Origin: Candidatus Omnitrophota bacterium
Lineage (GTDB): Bacteria > Omnitrophota > Gorgyraeia > Zapsychrales > JAHFFX01
Length of the DNA: 58,244 nucleotides
Direction of reading: 5' to 3'
Assembly (NCBI GenBank): GCA_023247725.1
Contig: JAHFFW010000016.1
Location: 1 to 58,244, forward strand
Numbering within the stretch: the first letter of the stretch is position 1; each line of letters opens with the position of its first letter. The notes under the pieces were generated by a model, which was given only the letters and a program-made list of their open reading frames with translations, was not told the origin of the DNA and did not search any database. Below are positions 29,470 to 39,075 of the stretch, piece by piece. A program made the translations under genes and the position numbers.

Positions 29470-30269
29470 TTGTCCAGGATCAGATAACCGTTTGCCTTTA
29501 AACGCTCGTGCAAATCCCTTTCCCAACGGCCGGATTCATCCATGGGCGTATAGACGGCGTCATAAAACTTCGTCGGCAGGTCAAAATTCGGTTTTTCTTG
29601 ATAAAGAATAAATACCTGATTTCGCTGTAGTTTTCCCATCACATATCCCATTTCAAAGACGACGTTCGCCGTAGCCTTGAGCCGGGCATCCTTAGGGATA
29701 CCGTCTTTTCGGAAAGCCAACTCATCGGCGGACAAGATGACCACAGCGAATTGGAATTCTCCGACCTCGGCCAGCTTCTGTGCCAAGGATTTACCCTCAT
29801 TGTATTGGTCGAAGGAAAGGGTGGGTTTAAGCGACCAGCCTTTCAATTTTTGTAAAACCTTGGCGCACATCAATTCATTACGACCATTAATGACAAAGAC
29901 CTTCTTTCGTTCAACTTGTCTTGGCTCCGCGGGTGGAGTTGATGCGCCTTCGGTGGGGGATTGGACTTGTGACTCTGGAATTGACGTAACGGTAGCCAGA
30001 GGCATGATCGCAGGTTCGCTCGGCGACGATGCTGGCAGCGCTTTAGTCGAAGTATTTTCAGAAGGCTTGACCTCTCCTACAGCTAAAGCCCCGGCTACGG
30101 GTGACGACGAGTCGCCGGGGCTTGGAATGATTGGCGAGACTTCGCTCAATTTTGTTTGTTCCGTTTCCGGACCTTTTTCGTTAGAGGGTTCATTCAAAGA
30201 CCTTGTCTTTTTGAGTCGATCGAGGCGCGAGCGAAAAAAAATTAGAACGTTAAACCAGTTTATTGGCAT
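29466..30269 (-). CDS. TIR-like domain protein (CAP12/Pycsar-type), copy B
   Basis: KKVFVINGRNELMCAKVLQKLKGWSLKPTLSFDQYNEGKSLAQKLAEVGEFQFAVVILSADE...ANVVFEMGYVMGKLQRNQVFILYQE; long low-complexity N-terminal region. Confidence 0.75.
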   Translation of the reverse strand: MPINWFNVLIFFRSRLDRLKKTRSLNEPSNEKGPETEQTKLSEVSPIIPSPGDSSSPVAGALAVGEVKPSENTSTKALPASSPSEPAIMPLATVTSIPESQVQSPTEGASTPPAEPRQVERKKVFVINGRNELMCAKVLQKLKGWSLKPTLSFDQYNEGKSLAQKLAEVGEFQFAVVILSADELAFRKDGIPKDARLKATANVVFEMGYVMGKLQRNQVFILYQEKPNFDLPTKFYDAVYTPMDESGRWERDLHERLKANGYLILDK

Positions 30270-31671
30270 CGATCGTAAATCCGCAATTTTTTAAGGTGCG
30301 CAGAAGATCAAACTGCCAGCGACCGTGTTTGTCGCAGGGGGTGTACAGCACATCAAAATAATTCGTTGGTATCTCAAAATTTTTTTCTTCGGGATAAAGC
30401 ACGAAGACGCGATCGCGTCCCAGTTTCCCGATCAGGAATCCTAATTGAAAGATGACATTTTGCCTGGCCCTTTGCCGGACGCTTTCCGGTGATTGATCCC
30501 GGTGACGTCCTAAATCATCGCTTGATAAAAGGACAGCGGCAAAGGACACATACGGGTAATCTCGGAATTTTTGGACGAGAGTTTTGCCCTGGTTGTGACC
30601 GATATCGGAGAGAATGGGTTCGAGACCAATTTTTTGTAAGGCAAAAACCACCTGATCGCGCATGAGTGTATCATAGCCGTGGACCACGAATACCTGTTGC
30701 CGGACGGTTAAGCGGAAATCTTCCGGGCGGCCGGCTGGAGGAATCGCAGCTGGAATTTCTTGGGCGAGGGAAGACTTTTCCGGTGGGGCTTGGAATTCCG
30801 GTAGCGGCCAAGACGATCCGGTATCCGATGGAGCGATCGGTGCCGTTTCCTTTTTTTCTTGATTTGATTCCTCGCTTTTGGATTGGGCGATTTCTCCACT
30901 TTTGTCCTTCTCACGCACATCCTTGTAACCCGGAAGTAACATATCCGCGATTTCATCGAATTCCTCATCGTCGATGTCGTTGTCGGCCGAAGGAAGCTCT
31001 GACGGCTTTTTTATTGGAATCTCCAGCGGGATTTCTTCAGCAGAAGACTCGGCCTTTGCGTGTTGTTGTGAATCGCCGGCAGATTCAGGCTCCTGCACCG
31101 GTTGGGTTTCTTCTTCTACTTTGGCTTGGGAGATAAAGGTTGTTTCTTCGTCTCTATTGAGCGGTTGAGGCGGGATTTCTATTTCATCTAAGAGTTCCAA
31201 TTCTTCAGGTGTCGGTTCGGGGGTGGTTTCCGCTAAAGATTCGTCCCGGTGAGCGGAACTTGTCAAAGGGGGTTCGGGTTCGGGGCGATCGAAGGTTTTG
31301 TCTTCTTTATCCGTTTGCGGTTGAGAAGCGAATGGAGACAAATCCAGGGCTTGGTCCATCTCTTCGCGCAAGGCCTCGGGAAGAGACCCTAGAAAAGGAT
31401 CTTGCAGAACTGCGTTCAAAAGTTTTTTGAGATTGAGAATCCCTTGCTGCCAGCTGGAGCGGTAATCCTCTTCCGTCGAATAAAAGGAACCCGGCGTAAA
31501 ACGGATCCGCTGCAATTCATGCCGGTAATCGGACGACTCGCCAAAGATATCGCGGATGGTTCGATCGGCTTCGTGGCGAAATTCGTCCAGCCGGATCTTA
31601 TTGCGATAAGGCAATAGATCGACTTTCTGCAAAAGCCCCCAGATCATTCCCTGTTTTTTGAATTCCGTCAT
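30250..31671 (-). CDS. TIR-like domain protein (CAP12/Pycsar-type), copy A, with acidic linker
   Basis: QQVFVVHGYDTLMRDQVVFALQKIGLEPILSDIGHNQGKTLVQKFRDYPYVSFAAVLLSSDD...RARQNVIFQLGFLIGKLGRDRVFVLY; likely start MTEFKKQGM (ORF extends to 31743). Confidence 0.8.
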   Translation of the reverse strand: MTEFKKQGMIWGLLQKVDLLPYRNKIRLDEFRHEADRTIRDIFGESSDYRHELQRIRFTPGSFYSTEEDYRSSWQQGILNLKKLLNAVLQDPFLGSLPEALREEMDQALDLSPFASQPQTDKEDKTFDRPEPEPPLTSSAHRDESLAETTPEPTPEELELLDEIEIPPQPLNRDEETTFISQAKVEEETQPVQEPESAGDSQQHAKAESSAEEIPLEIPIKKPSELPSADNDIDDEEFDEIADMLLPGYKDVREKDKSGEIAQSKSEESNQEKKETAPIAPSDTGSSWPLPEFQAPPEKSSLAQEIPAAIPPAGRPEDFRLTVRQQVFVVHGYDTLMRDQVVFALQKIGLEPILSDIGHNQGKTLVQKFRDYPYVSFAAVLLSSDDLGRHRDQSPESVRQRARQNVIFQLGFLIGKLGRDRVFVLYPEEKNFEIPTNYFDVLYTPCDKHGRWQFDLLRTLKNCGFTIDANKLV

Positions 31672-31711
31672 GGCCGTGCTACATCCCGGATCGAAAGGAT
31701 CGTTCCGCAAA

Positions 31712-33007
31712 TTATAATAATTCCCCGCGAACGGCTTGTCCATCCAACGTTGTTAACCGGACGAGCTTCAGTTGATTCTGCAGGTTGATCGAATCTCTGG
31801 TGCGGATTTTAACGCGGGCGTAATGATCGGTAAATCCAGCCCAATCACCCAATTTTTTTTCCTCAAAAAGAACGGATTGGGTCGTCCCCAAGAGATTGTG
31901 GAGAAACTGCTGGCGTTTGAGAACACTCAGATCTCTTAAAATTCGGCTGCGTCGCCGAATTTCACTTTCCGCCACCGGATCAGGAAGAAGTCTGCTTTGC
32001 GCATACCTTCGCTCAGAATAACTGAAGACATGCAGATAGGATAAAGGAAGTTCTTCCAGCCCTTGCACGGTTGCGGCAAAATCCTCGCTGGTCTCGCCGG
32101 GAAAACCCACAATGCAATCCGTCCCCAGGCAGATTTCGGGAACGACCTTCTTGACATTCCCAATAAAGTCCTGAAATTCCTGAATTGAATATTTTCGCTT
32201 CATCTTCTTTAAAATGACGTCACTGCCGCTTTGCAGAGGAACATGCAAATAACGGCAGAGCTTGCTGCCTTGCGCCATTCGTTGAAACAATTCCCTCGGG
32301 ATCGTTGTCGGTTCAATCGAAGAAATTCTGATCCTGCATAATCCGTCAATTCGTTCAAGCGCCTCGATGACATCCATAATTTTTTTGTGTTCGTGATCGT
32401 AGGTGCCCAGATTGATGCCGGTTAAAACCAATTCCTTGTGGCCGGCCGCGACGAGCGCCTGGGCCTCCCAGAGGATGTCCGCGAACTCGCGGCTGCGGGC
32501 GCGGCCGCGCGCGTAAGGGATTTCGCAGAATGAACAGAAGAAATCACAGCCGTCTTGGATCTTCAAATTGGCGCGCGTGTGAGCGCGATCGATTCCGGCC
32601 GTGGGAATTCTAAAGGCCTTTCTCGGGATAGGCGGAACAATCACCTGAGTTTGAACGGGATTGGGCTCTGCCTCCACGATGGTTGCCAGGTCAAGTTTTT
32701 GCGCGTTACCGACGACCCAGCGAACATTGGCCCAATGGGCCAGTTGCTCCTTTTGTATCTGCGCCTGACAACCCACCAGCGCAATCTTTGCGCCGGGATT
32801 GCGCATGTTGATGCGCTGGACCAATCGCCGTGCGTCGGCATCGCCATTTTCGGTTACGGTACAGGTATTGATGACCACCACATCGGCCGGTTGATCAACA
32901 TTCACCACGCGATACCCTTTGGATTCAAAGGAGCGTTGAAGGACAGCGGTTTCGGCTTGGTTCAAACGGCAACCGAATGTGTAAAAGGCTACGGATTCAG
33001 GATGCAT
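31712..33007 (-). CDS. mtaB: tRNA methylthiotransferase MtaB-type (radical SAM)
   Basis: FYTFGCRLNQAE and CDFFCSFCEIPYARGRARSR. Confidence 0.93.
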   Translation of the reverse strand: MHPESVAFYTFGCRLNQAETAVLQRSFESKGYRVVNVDQPADVVVINTCTVTENGDADARRLVQRINMRNPGAKIALVGCQAQIQKEQLAHWANVRWVVGNAQKLDLATIVEAEPNPVQTQVIVPPIPRKAFRIPTAGIDRAHTRANLKIQDGCDFFCSFCEIPYARGRARSREFADILWEAQALVAAGHKELVLTGINLGTYDHEHKKIMDVIEALERIDGLCRIRISSIEPTTIPRELFQRMAQGSKLCRYLHVPLQSGSDVILKKMKRKYSIQEFQDFIGNVKKVVPEICLGTDCIVGFPGETSEDFAATVQGLEELPLSYLHVFSYSERRYAQSRLLPDPVAESEIRRRSRILRDLSVLKRQQFLHNLLGTTQSVLFEEKKLGDWAGFTDHYARVKIRTRDSINLQNQLKLVRLTTLDGQAVRGELL

Positions 33008-33015
33008 GATTGAGG

Positions 33016-33759
33016 TTAAGGATTCGGCTCGTTACTTAAAAAATCGTCGAGGAAATTTCTTTTACTGTGGCGGAATAAGGATTGACCGGTCTCGGAACTG
33101 AAGTAATAGAGCATCCCCAGAAAAATAAAAGTGTGCAGCATTTCTAATTGGGTACTGAGATTCGGATGGTAACCATGCGAAACCTTAGCGGCCAGACCCA
33201 AGAGATCATTGATGTTTATTTGGCTTTGGGCGAGCAAGCCCTCCACTTTTTCACGATAAACGTAAACATAGGTTTGCCAGAAAAAGGAAATGCAGATGCT
33301 GAGATAAACAAACCATTTGACCCAGGGAAAAACAATCGTGAATCCGATTCCGGCCACAATAAGCCACATGCTTAAGATGAGATAAATATAAAGCCGCACC
33401 GGGTGGCTCATGAGAAAAAACACGGCTTCAAAATTTTTTAACCGTTCGATGGTCAAATAAATCTCATCTCGCCCCAGCTCAATATTTTCTTTGAGAATCT
33501 CATTTTGATTTAACCACTGGTCTTTGCTGATCCGGCCTTTGAAATAATCCTTGTCGAGTGTCCGACCAAGTCTTTGGGTGTTCACTTCGTATTCCAACAG
33601 CTTTCGGGAACGGAGTCCGTCCCAATCCGTGGGGCCGACGGAATTGACCACATCATTGAGATAAGTGATCCCGCTGATGAGAAGAATAATGCCGATGATG
33701 ATGGTTCCAATCGTCCCTTTTTGGATACTGCGGTTTAGCTTTAGATGGAGTGTTGCCAT
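33016..33759 (-). CDS. Hypothetical membrane protein
   Basis: 247 aa, multiple TM segments. Confidence 0.6.
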   Translation of the reverse strand: MATLHLKLNRSIQKGTIGTIIIGIILLISGITYLNDVVNSVGPTDWDGLRSRKLLEYEVNTQRLGRTLDKDYFKGRISKDQWLNQNEILKENIELGRDEIYLTIERLKNFEAVFFLMSHPVRLYIYLILSMWLIVAGIGFTIVFPWVKWFVYLSICISFFWQTYVYVYREKVEGLLAQSQININDLLGLAAKVSHGYHPNLSTQLEMLHTFIFLGMLYYFSSETGQSLFRHSKRNFLDDFLSNEPNP

Positions 33760-34115
33760 AAGATTTTAAAGAACGTCAGCCACGCTAAGAGAAAGCAAAT
33801 CCCCCCGAAGGGAGTGATGGCGCCCAGCCATTTTTGGCCGGTCACAGCTAGCAAGTAAAGACTGCCGCAGAAAAGCGTAATGCCCAAAATCAGCAGAACT
33901 CCGACCCATTCGGTTTTGGGATTGTTGGAGATGGAGCTAAACCAGGCTAGGATCAAAAGTCCCTGGGCGTGTACCACGTGATAAAGCACGGCCGTTTTGT
34001 AAATATCCATGGAATATTCAGAGATCTTTCCTCTTAATGCATGCGAACCAAAAGCCCCCAGCCCCACGGCCAGGAACATGGCGAGCGTCCCCCATCTGGC
34101 CCAAACGATTCCCAT
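33741..34115 (-). CDS. DUF423 family membrane protein
   Basis: LGAFGSHALRGKISEYSMDIYKTAVLYHVVHAQGLL...CGSLYLLAVTG. Confidence 0.9.
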   Translation of the reverse strand: MGIVWARWGTLAMFLAVGLGAFGSHALRGKISEYSMDIYKTAVLYHVVHAQGLLILAWFSSISNNPKTEWVGVLLILGITLFCGSLYLLAVTGQKWLGAITPFGGICFLLAWLTFFKILWQHSI

Positions 34116-34123
34116 CGGTTTCC

Positions 34124-35404
34124 TTAACTGTTCGCGATATTTTTATTAAGCCATTCCAAGGCTTGATCAATACCGAGGAGAGTGGCTTTGATTCTCAGAT
34201 CAAAATGCCGGTTGTGGGTTCTTCCCTTGTGTGCATGTACTTTGATGAGTCGAACATTTTCTTCCAGATCCGGATACGAGAGTTTTTCTTCGACGTGAAT
34301 ATCGTGGCCTAAAAGAGCTTGAGGATCAAATTCAAATTCATGACGACGATAAGTCCCATCTTGGCAACGGGCCGAGCACATGATTTTGACCGGTCGAAGT
34401 AAAGGAAACGCGAGCGACCCCTCGAGCCCATTACGAATGACCACTGCCCCGGGGAATCCGGCGCGCTCCGCAATCGTGATCATTTTTTCAGTAAAAGGCG
34501 GATGAAATGCCGAGGTGAATAAAATTCGCGCACCCGCCGGATTCAAAAATCGTTCCAACGTGGCCAGAAAGGGCCGCTTAATGATTTGTCGCCGGAGGTT
34601 GACCCAATGGTCTAAAGGGCGAGACAAAAATGCCTGATGCAGAAAATATCCGAACGCGGGTTGAGTGTCCGTGATTTCCGTATTATTCAAGGGAAAATGA
34701 CCCTTGAGGGCCGAAGATAAATCCAAAAGATTGTATCCGGATTTGGGTCCGCTGTTTCGGCCCACGAGACTGATCACCCGGTATCGGTGTGCGATCAGAT
34801 GCTGGGCCATAAGCGGAGTCAACAAATACGATTGATCAACACCATCGAAGGGTTCTGCCAGTTGAATGATGGGAAATCCCGGCGGGGTTGGAATCCGAAA
34901 CCCCCTCTCGATGGTTTCTTGGATGCTCAGGCGCAGGCCCTCATATTCTTCGGAGGTTTCATACCGCACCCGCAAGGCCGTGGCCACCAAACCCCGTGCG
35001 CCATCGCCGGGAAGATCGGAAAATAAAAAGCGCCCCAGTTCCAAAGCCTTTGAGAGAGGAAGTTCTTTGCCATCAAGGAGCTCCTGGCAGATCATTTGAA
35101 TGGATTCTGGCACATCATGGGCGAGGAATTGGGCAAGATTTCGGGCACTCTGAAGAGTGCCGGCCGGCAGGGCCGATTCTAAAATTTTTTCTGGTGGTGT
35201 AATTCCTTTCAAAAATAACCCGGCGAAAAAAGCCCCTTTCTCAACTGGCAAAATTTTTTCCGTCTGTAAATCCGAAAGGATTGCCTGAGCAAGTTCTGGG
35301 CTTAAGGCTTTGCTCCCTCTTTTTCCCACACCGACGGTTTTGATTCCAAGCCGGATGGGCGTATCCTGCAAGGCGGTTGGAGCTAACTCTGAAATAGGGT
35401 TCAT
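34124..35404 (-). CDS. Anthranilate phosphoribosyltransferase-like (glycosyl transferase family 3) protein
   Basis: VGVGKRGSKALSPELAQAIL...FHPPFTEKMITIAERAGFPGAVVIRNGLEGSLAFPL. Confidence 0.6.
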   Translation of the reverse strand: MNPISELAPTALQDTPIRLGIKTVGVGKRGSKALSPELAQAILSDLQTEKILPVEKGAFFAGLFLKGITPPEKILESALPAGTLQSARNLAQFLAHDVPESIQMICQELLDGKELPLSKALELGRFLFSDLPGDGARGLVATALRVRYETSEEYEGLRLSIQETIERGFRIPTPPGFPIIQLAEPFDGVDQSYLLTPLMAQHLIAHRYRVISLVGRNSGPKSGYNLLDLSSALKGHFPLNNTEITDTQPAFGYFLHQAFLSRPLDHWVNLRRQIIKRPFLATLERFLNPAGARILFTSAFHPPFTEKMITIAERAGFPGAVVIRNGLEGSLAFPLLRPVKIMCSARCQDGTYRRHEFEFDPQALLGHDIHVEEKLSYPDLEENVRLIKVHAHKGRTHNRHFDLRIKATLLGIDQALEWLNKNIANS

Positions 35405-35617
35405 GCATTTACCCAAAATGAGGATTCCATAAAAATCCTTTGTTATCAATGCCATTAGTATAACTTTCTAGGATTAAAAATCAACCCTTTCGACGCATGT
35501 TCCAATGCCAGGGCTTAGCATCCTTAGCAAATTCTTGCTTAACACCGGGTTTACGTTATAATTGAAACGAATTTTCTCATATGCGGATCAATTTGTTTCA
35601 ACCGAGCAAATAAACTC

Positions 35618-36613
35618 ATGCGTATCGGCAAGATTTCCATTGAAAAACCTTTAGCCCTCGCTCCCATGGAAGATGTGACCGAAGCCCCCTTTCGGCTCAT
35701 CTGTAAAGGTTTGGGAGCGGATTTGGTTTATACGGAATTCACGAGCAGTGAGGCACTCATTCGCCAGGTGCCGGCCGCGTTGCGTAAGATTGAAATCCTC
35801 GAGGAGGAGCGTCCCATCGGAATTCAGCTCTTCGGCGGATTGGAGCACTCGATGGAGGGCGCGGCGAAACTTGTTGAGCAATTTTCTCCGGATTTGATTG
35901 ACATCAATTGCGGGTGTTGGGTCCGCAACCACGTTGCCCGCGGCGAGGGTGCGGCCCTTCTCAAGGATCTCTCGCGTTTCGAATCCATTGTGCGCAAGAC
36001 GGTCCAGGCCACTTCCCTTCCGGTGACGGTCAAGACCCGTTTGGGCTGGGACGAGAATTCCATTGTGATTTTAGAGGTGGCAAAAATCGTCGAACAAGCG
36101 GGAGCCAAGGCCTTGGCCGTGCATTGCCGGACCCGGGCGCAAGCCCATCAGGGCTTTGCCGACTGGAACTGGCTGGAAAAGATCAAAAAAGTGATTTCGA
36201 TCCCCCTCATTGGCAACGGCGACGTCAACACCGTTGAGGATGTCAAACAAATGTTTGAAACCGGTTGTGATGGGGTCATGATCGGCCGGGGTGCCATCGC
36301 GAATCCCTGGATCTTTCAGCAGGCCAAGTCCTATATGACGAAAGGGATTATTCCGCTGGAACCTTCTCTTCGGGAGAAAATTGAGTTATGCATCGAGCAT
36401 CTGATGCTTTCGGTTCACTTTAAGGGTCCACGTGACGGAGTTGTCACGTTCCGTAAATTTTATTCCGGATACTTGCACGGGCTACCCAATGTCGCCAGGC
36501 TTCGCAATGAACTCATGCAGATGACGGCCTTGGATTCGATCATCGATCGCTTGCAGCAATTCCTCGACCAAAATGTCCATCGTTGGAACGAACCTGCCCT
36601 CAGTTCTTCTTAA
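35618..36613 (+). CDS. dusB: tRNA-dihydrouridine synthase
   Basis: APMEDVTEAPFRLICKGLGADLVYTEF...INCGCWVRNHVARGEGAALL...GCDGVMIGRGAIANPWIF. Confidence 0.93.
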   Translation: MRIGKISIEKPLALAPMEDVTEAPFRLICKGLGADLVYTEFTSSEALIRQVPAALRKIEILEEERPIGIQLFGGLEHSMEGAAKLVEQFSPDLIDINCGCWVRNHVARGEGAALLKDLSRFESIVRKTVQATSLPVTVKTRLGWDENSIVILEVAKIVEQAGAKALAVHCRTRAQAHQGFADWNWLEKIKKVISIPLIGNGDVNTVEDVKQMFETGCDGVMIGRGAIANPWIFQQAKSYMTKGIIPLEPSLREKIELCIEHLMLSVHFKGPRDGVVTFRKFYSGYLHGLPNVARLRNELMQMTALDSIIDRLQQFLDQNVHRWNEPALSSS

Positions 36614-36707
36614 ATTCTTTTCGCCACAAAAATTTCACAAGAATTTGCTTTTGATGGATAACTTGTTACAATGAAAATCCACAATTTTCCTTCAAGCGGT
36701 TCATCGC

Positions 36708-38102
36708 ATGAAACACTATGATTTGATTGTCATCGGTTCTGGCGGAGGCGCCAAACTCATTGGTCCTTGCGCTCGATTGGGACTCAAAGTCGCCGCCATT
36801 GAAAAACAAGCCTTGGGCGGAACGTGCCTCAACCGCGGCTGTATTCCTTCCAAAATGCTGATCCATCCGGCGGATTTGGCCATGGAAATCAAAGGCAGTG
36901 GCAAATTCGGCCTGCAGATGCCGGGGCGATTACGCGTGGATTTTGCGGCGCTCATCAACCGGATCTCGCAGACCGTGGATGGCGACTCGGAAAAAATTGC
37001 CGCCGGATATGCAAAAAATCCCAATATTGATTTTTATCCCTTCGAAGCGCGTTTCTTATCCGATCGTGTCATTGAAGTCCATGGTGAGAAAATGACCGCG
37101 GACAAAATTTTTATTGCCGTTGGCGCGCGGCCATTTGTTCCTCCCATTCCTGGTCTTAAAGGAACCCCTTTCATGACGAGCACCGAAGCCTTACGCAATG
37201 GGAATCTTCCTCAAAAAATGATTGTTCTCGGCGGTGGTTTTATTGCTGTGGAACTTGGACACGCCTACGGGGCGTTAGGTACAGAAGTGCACTTTTTGGT
37301 CCGCCGGCGCTTATTGTCCCGGGAGGATCGCCAGATCAGTGACGAATTCCAGCGAGTATTTTCCCAGTTCCATCAAGTCCATTTGGGTGTCATCCCCACA
37401 CGGATGGAATATGATGGAGAAGAATTCCATGTTTTCTTCCAAGATCAACATAAAAAGGAACATCGTCTTTGTGCCGACGCATTGCTGGTGGCCAATAGCA
37501 TTGTTCCCAATACCGATGCCTTAGGTTTGGAGAACACCTCGATTGCCCTCAATTCCGACGGGTTCGTCCTGGTGAATGATTTTTTGGAAACCACAGCCCC
37601 AGATGTTTATGCCTTGGGAGATTGCATCGGACGATATTTTTACCGGCATACGGTGAATTATGAAGGCGAATATTTGTTCCGTACTCTTTTTAAAGAAGAA
37701 ATCCGCAAACCGCTGGTTTATCCGCCCATCCCGCATGCCGTCTTTACTCACCCGCAAATCGCCTCCGTCGGAAAAACTGAGGATGAACTCAAGATGGATG
37801 GCGTTGATTACATGGTGGGTCTTAACCCTTATCAGAAAAGCGCCATGGGCATGGCGCTTTTATCGGATTCGGGCTTTGTGAAACTGTTATTTGAGCGCTC
37901 CACGCGAATCCTTTTGGGCGCGCATATCATTGGCGATGAAGCATCCAATATGATCCACATGCTCATTGCCTTCATGTATAAGAAGGCAACCTTGGATGAT
38001 CTCTTGGGAATGGTTTACGTGCATCCGGCGCTTCCCGAGATTGTGCGCAATGCGGCGCGAAATGCGCAGGCGGAGTTTGAAAGAGCTGGTAAAAGGGATT
38101 AA
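36708..38102 (+). CDS. Dihydrolipoyl dehydrogenase-like pyridine nucleotide-disulfide oxidoreductase
   Basis: GGTCLNRGCIPSKMLIH redox motif; YALGDCIGRY FAD motif. Confidence 0.92.
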   Translation: MKHYDLIVIGSGGGAKLIGPCARLGLKVAAIEKQALGGTCLNRGCIPSKMLIHPADLAMEIKGSGKFGLQMPGRLRVDFAALINRISQTVDGDSEKIAAGYAKNPNIDFYPFEARFLSDRVIEVHGEKMTADKIFIAVGARPFVPPIPGLKGTPFMTSTEALRNGNLPQKMIVLGGGFIAVELGHAYGALGTEVHFLVRRRLLSREDRQISDEFQRVFSQFHQVHLGVIPTRMEYDGEEFHVFFQDQHKKEHRLCADALLVANSIVPNTDALGLENTSIALNSDGFVLVNDFLETTAPDVYALGDCIGRYFYRHTVNYEGEYLFRTLFKEEIRKPLVYPPIPHAVFTHPQIASVGKTEDELKMDGVDYMVGLNPYQKSAMGMALLSDSGFVKLLFERSTRILLGAHIIGDEASNMIHMLIAFMYKKATLDDLLGMVYVHPALPEIVRNAARNAQAEFERAGKRD

Positions 38103-38236
38103 AGGAATTGGGGATTTTGGGAATTAGGGACTTGGATGAGAGAAGCGTCTTAATGGCCTAAATCCCATAATCCTTTATTCCCTAAATCCCAATCGCACGT
38201 TGACACACTAAAGTCACTTCCCTATAATAGGCCCCA

Positions 38237-38965
38237 ATGAGAAATTCTGAAATCGCCATCGCCCTTTCCAAAGTCACCAAATTCTACCAAAAATTTCAGG
38301 CCCTCGATAATGTCTCCTTTGAAGTCAAGCGCGGAGATTTTTTTGCTTTTTTGGGCCCGAATGGGGCTGGCAAAACGACGACCATCAACTGCCTTACCGG
38401 TTTATCCAATCATCAATCCGGCGAAATTCAGGTTTTCGGTTACGATACGACCCGCGAGTACATTCATTCCCGACGGCTCATTGGCCTGTGTTCTCAGGAA
38501 TTCAATTTTGATCCTTTTTTGACCCTGCACCAATTGCTGGTATACCAGGCCGGTTATTTTGGCATCCTTCCTTGGGAAGCTGCCCGGCGGGCGGATCGAC
38601 TGTTAGAACGTTTTCAGCTAACCGAGAAACGCAATTGCAAGCACCGGGCCCTTTCCAGCGGCATGAAAAAACGCCTCCTCTTGTGCCGGGCCCTCATTCA
38701 TGATCCGGAAATTTTGATCCTGGATGAACCAACTTCTGGTTGCGACTTGGAACTGAAATTCCTCACTTGGGATTATCTGACTCAGTTGAACAAAGAAGGT
38801 AAAACGATTTTCCTGACCACCCATTATATGGAAGAAGCAGAAAAACTTTGCAAAACAATCGGCATCATCAATCACGGCAGAATCGTCCGCATCGGTGATA
38901 AGAAAAGCGTCTTGCAGGACAAATCTCTCGAAGCGGTGTTTTTGGAAGTCACAGGGCCGGAATAG
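38237..38965 (+). CDS. ABC transporter ATP-binding protein
   Basis: GPNGAGKTTTINCLTG, LSSGMKKRLLLCRALIHDPEILILDEPTSG. Confidence 0.95.
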   Translation: MRNSEIAIALSKVTKFYQKFQALDNVSFEVKRGDFFAFLGPNGAGKTTTINCLTGLSNHQSGEIQVFGYDTTREYIHSRRLIGLCSQEFNFDPFLTLHQLLVYQAGYFGILPWEAARRADRLLERFQLTEKRNCKHRALSSGMKKRLLLCRALIHDPEILILDEPTSGCDLELKFLTWDYLTQLNKEGKTIFLTTHYMEEAEKLCKTIGIINHGRIVRIGDKKSVLQDKSLEAVFLEVTGPE

Positions 38966-39075
38966 CAAGAGGTTGCAAAGGTTGCTTCAACCATTCGTTG
39001 GATTTTAAAAGAAACCTCCATAACCTCCTCTACAACCTTAATAACATTTTCAACCTTTCATCGCTGGATTTTTCC

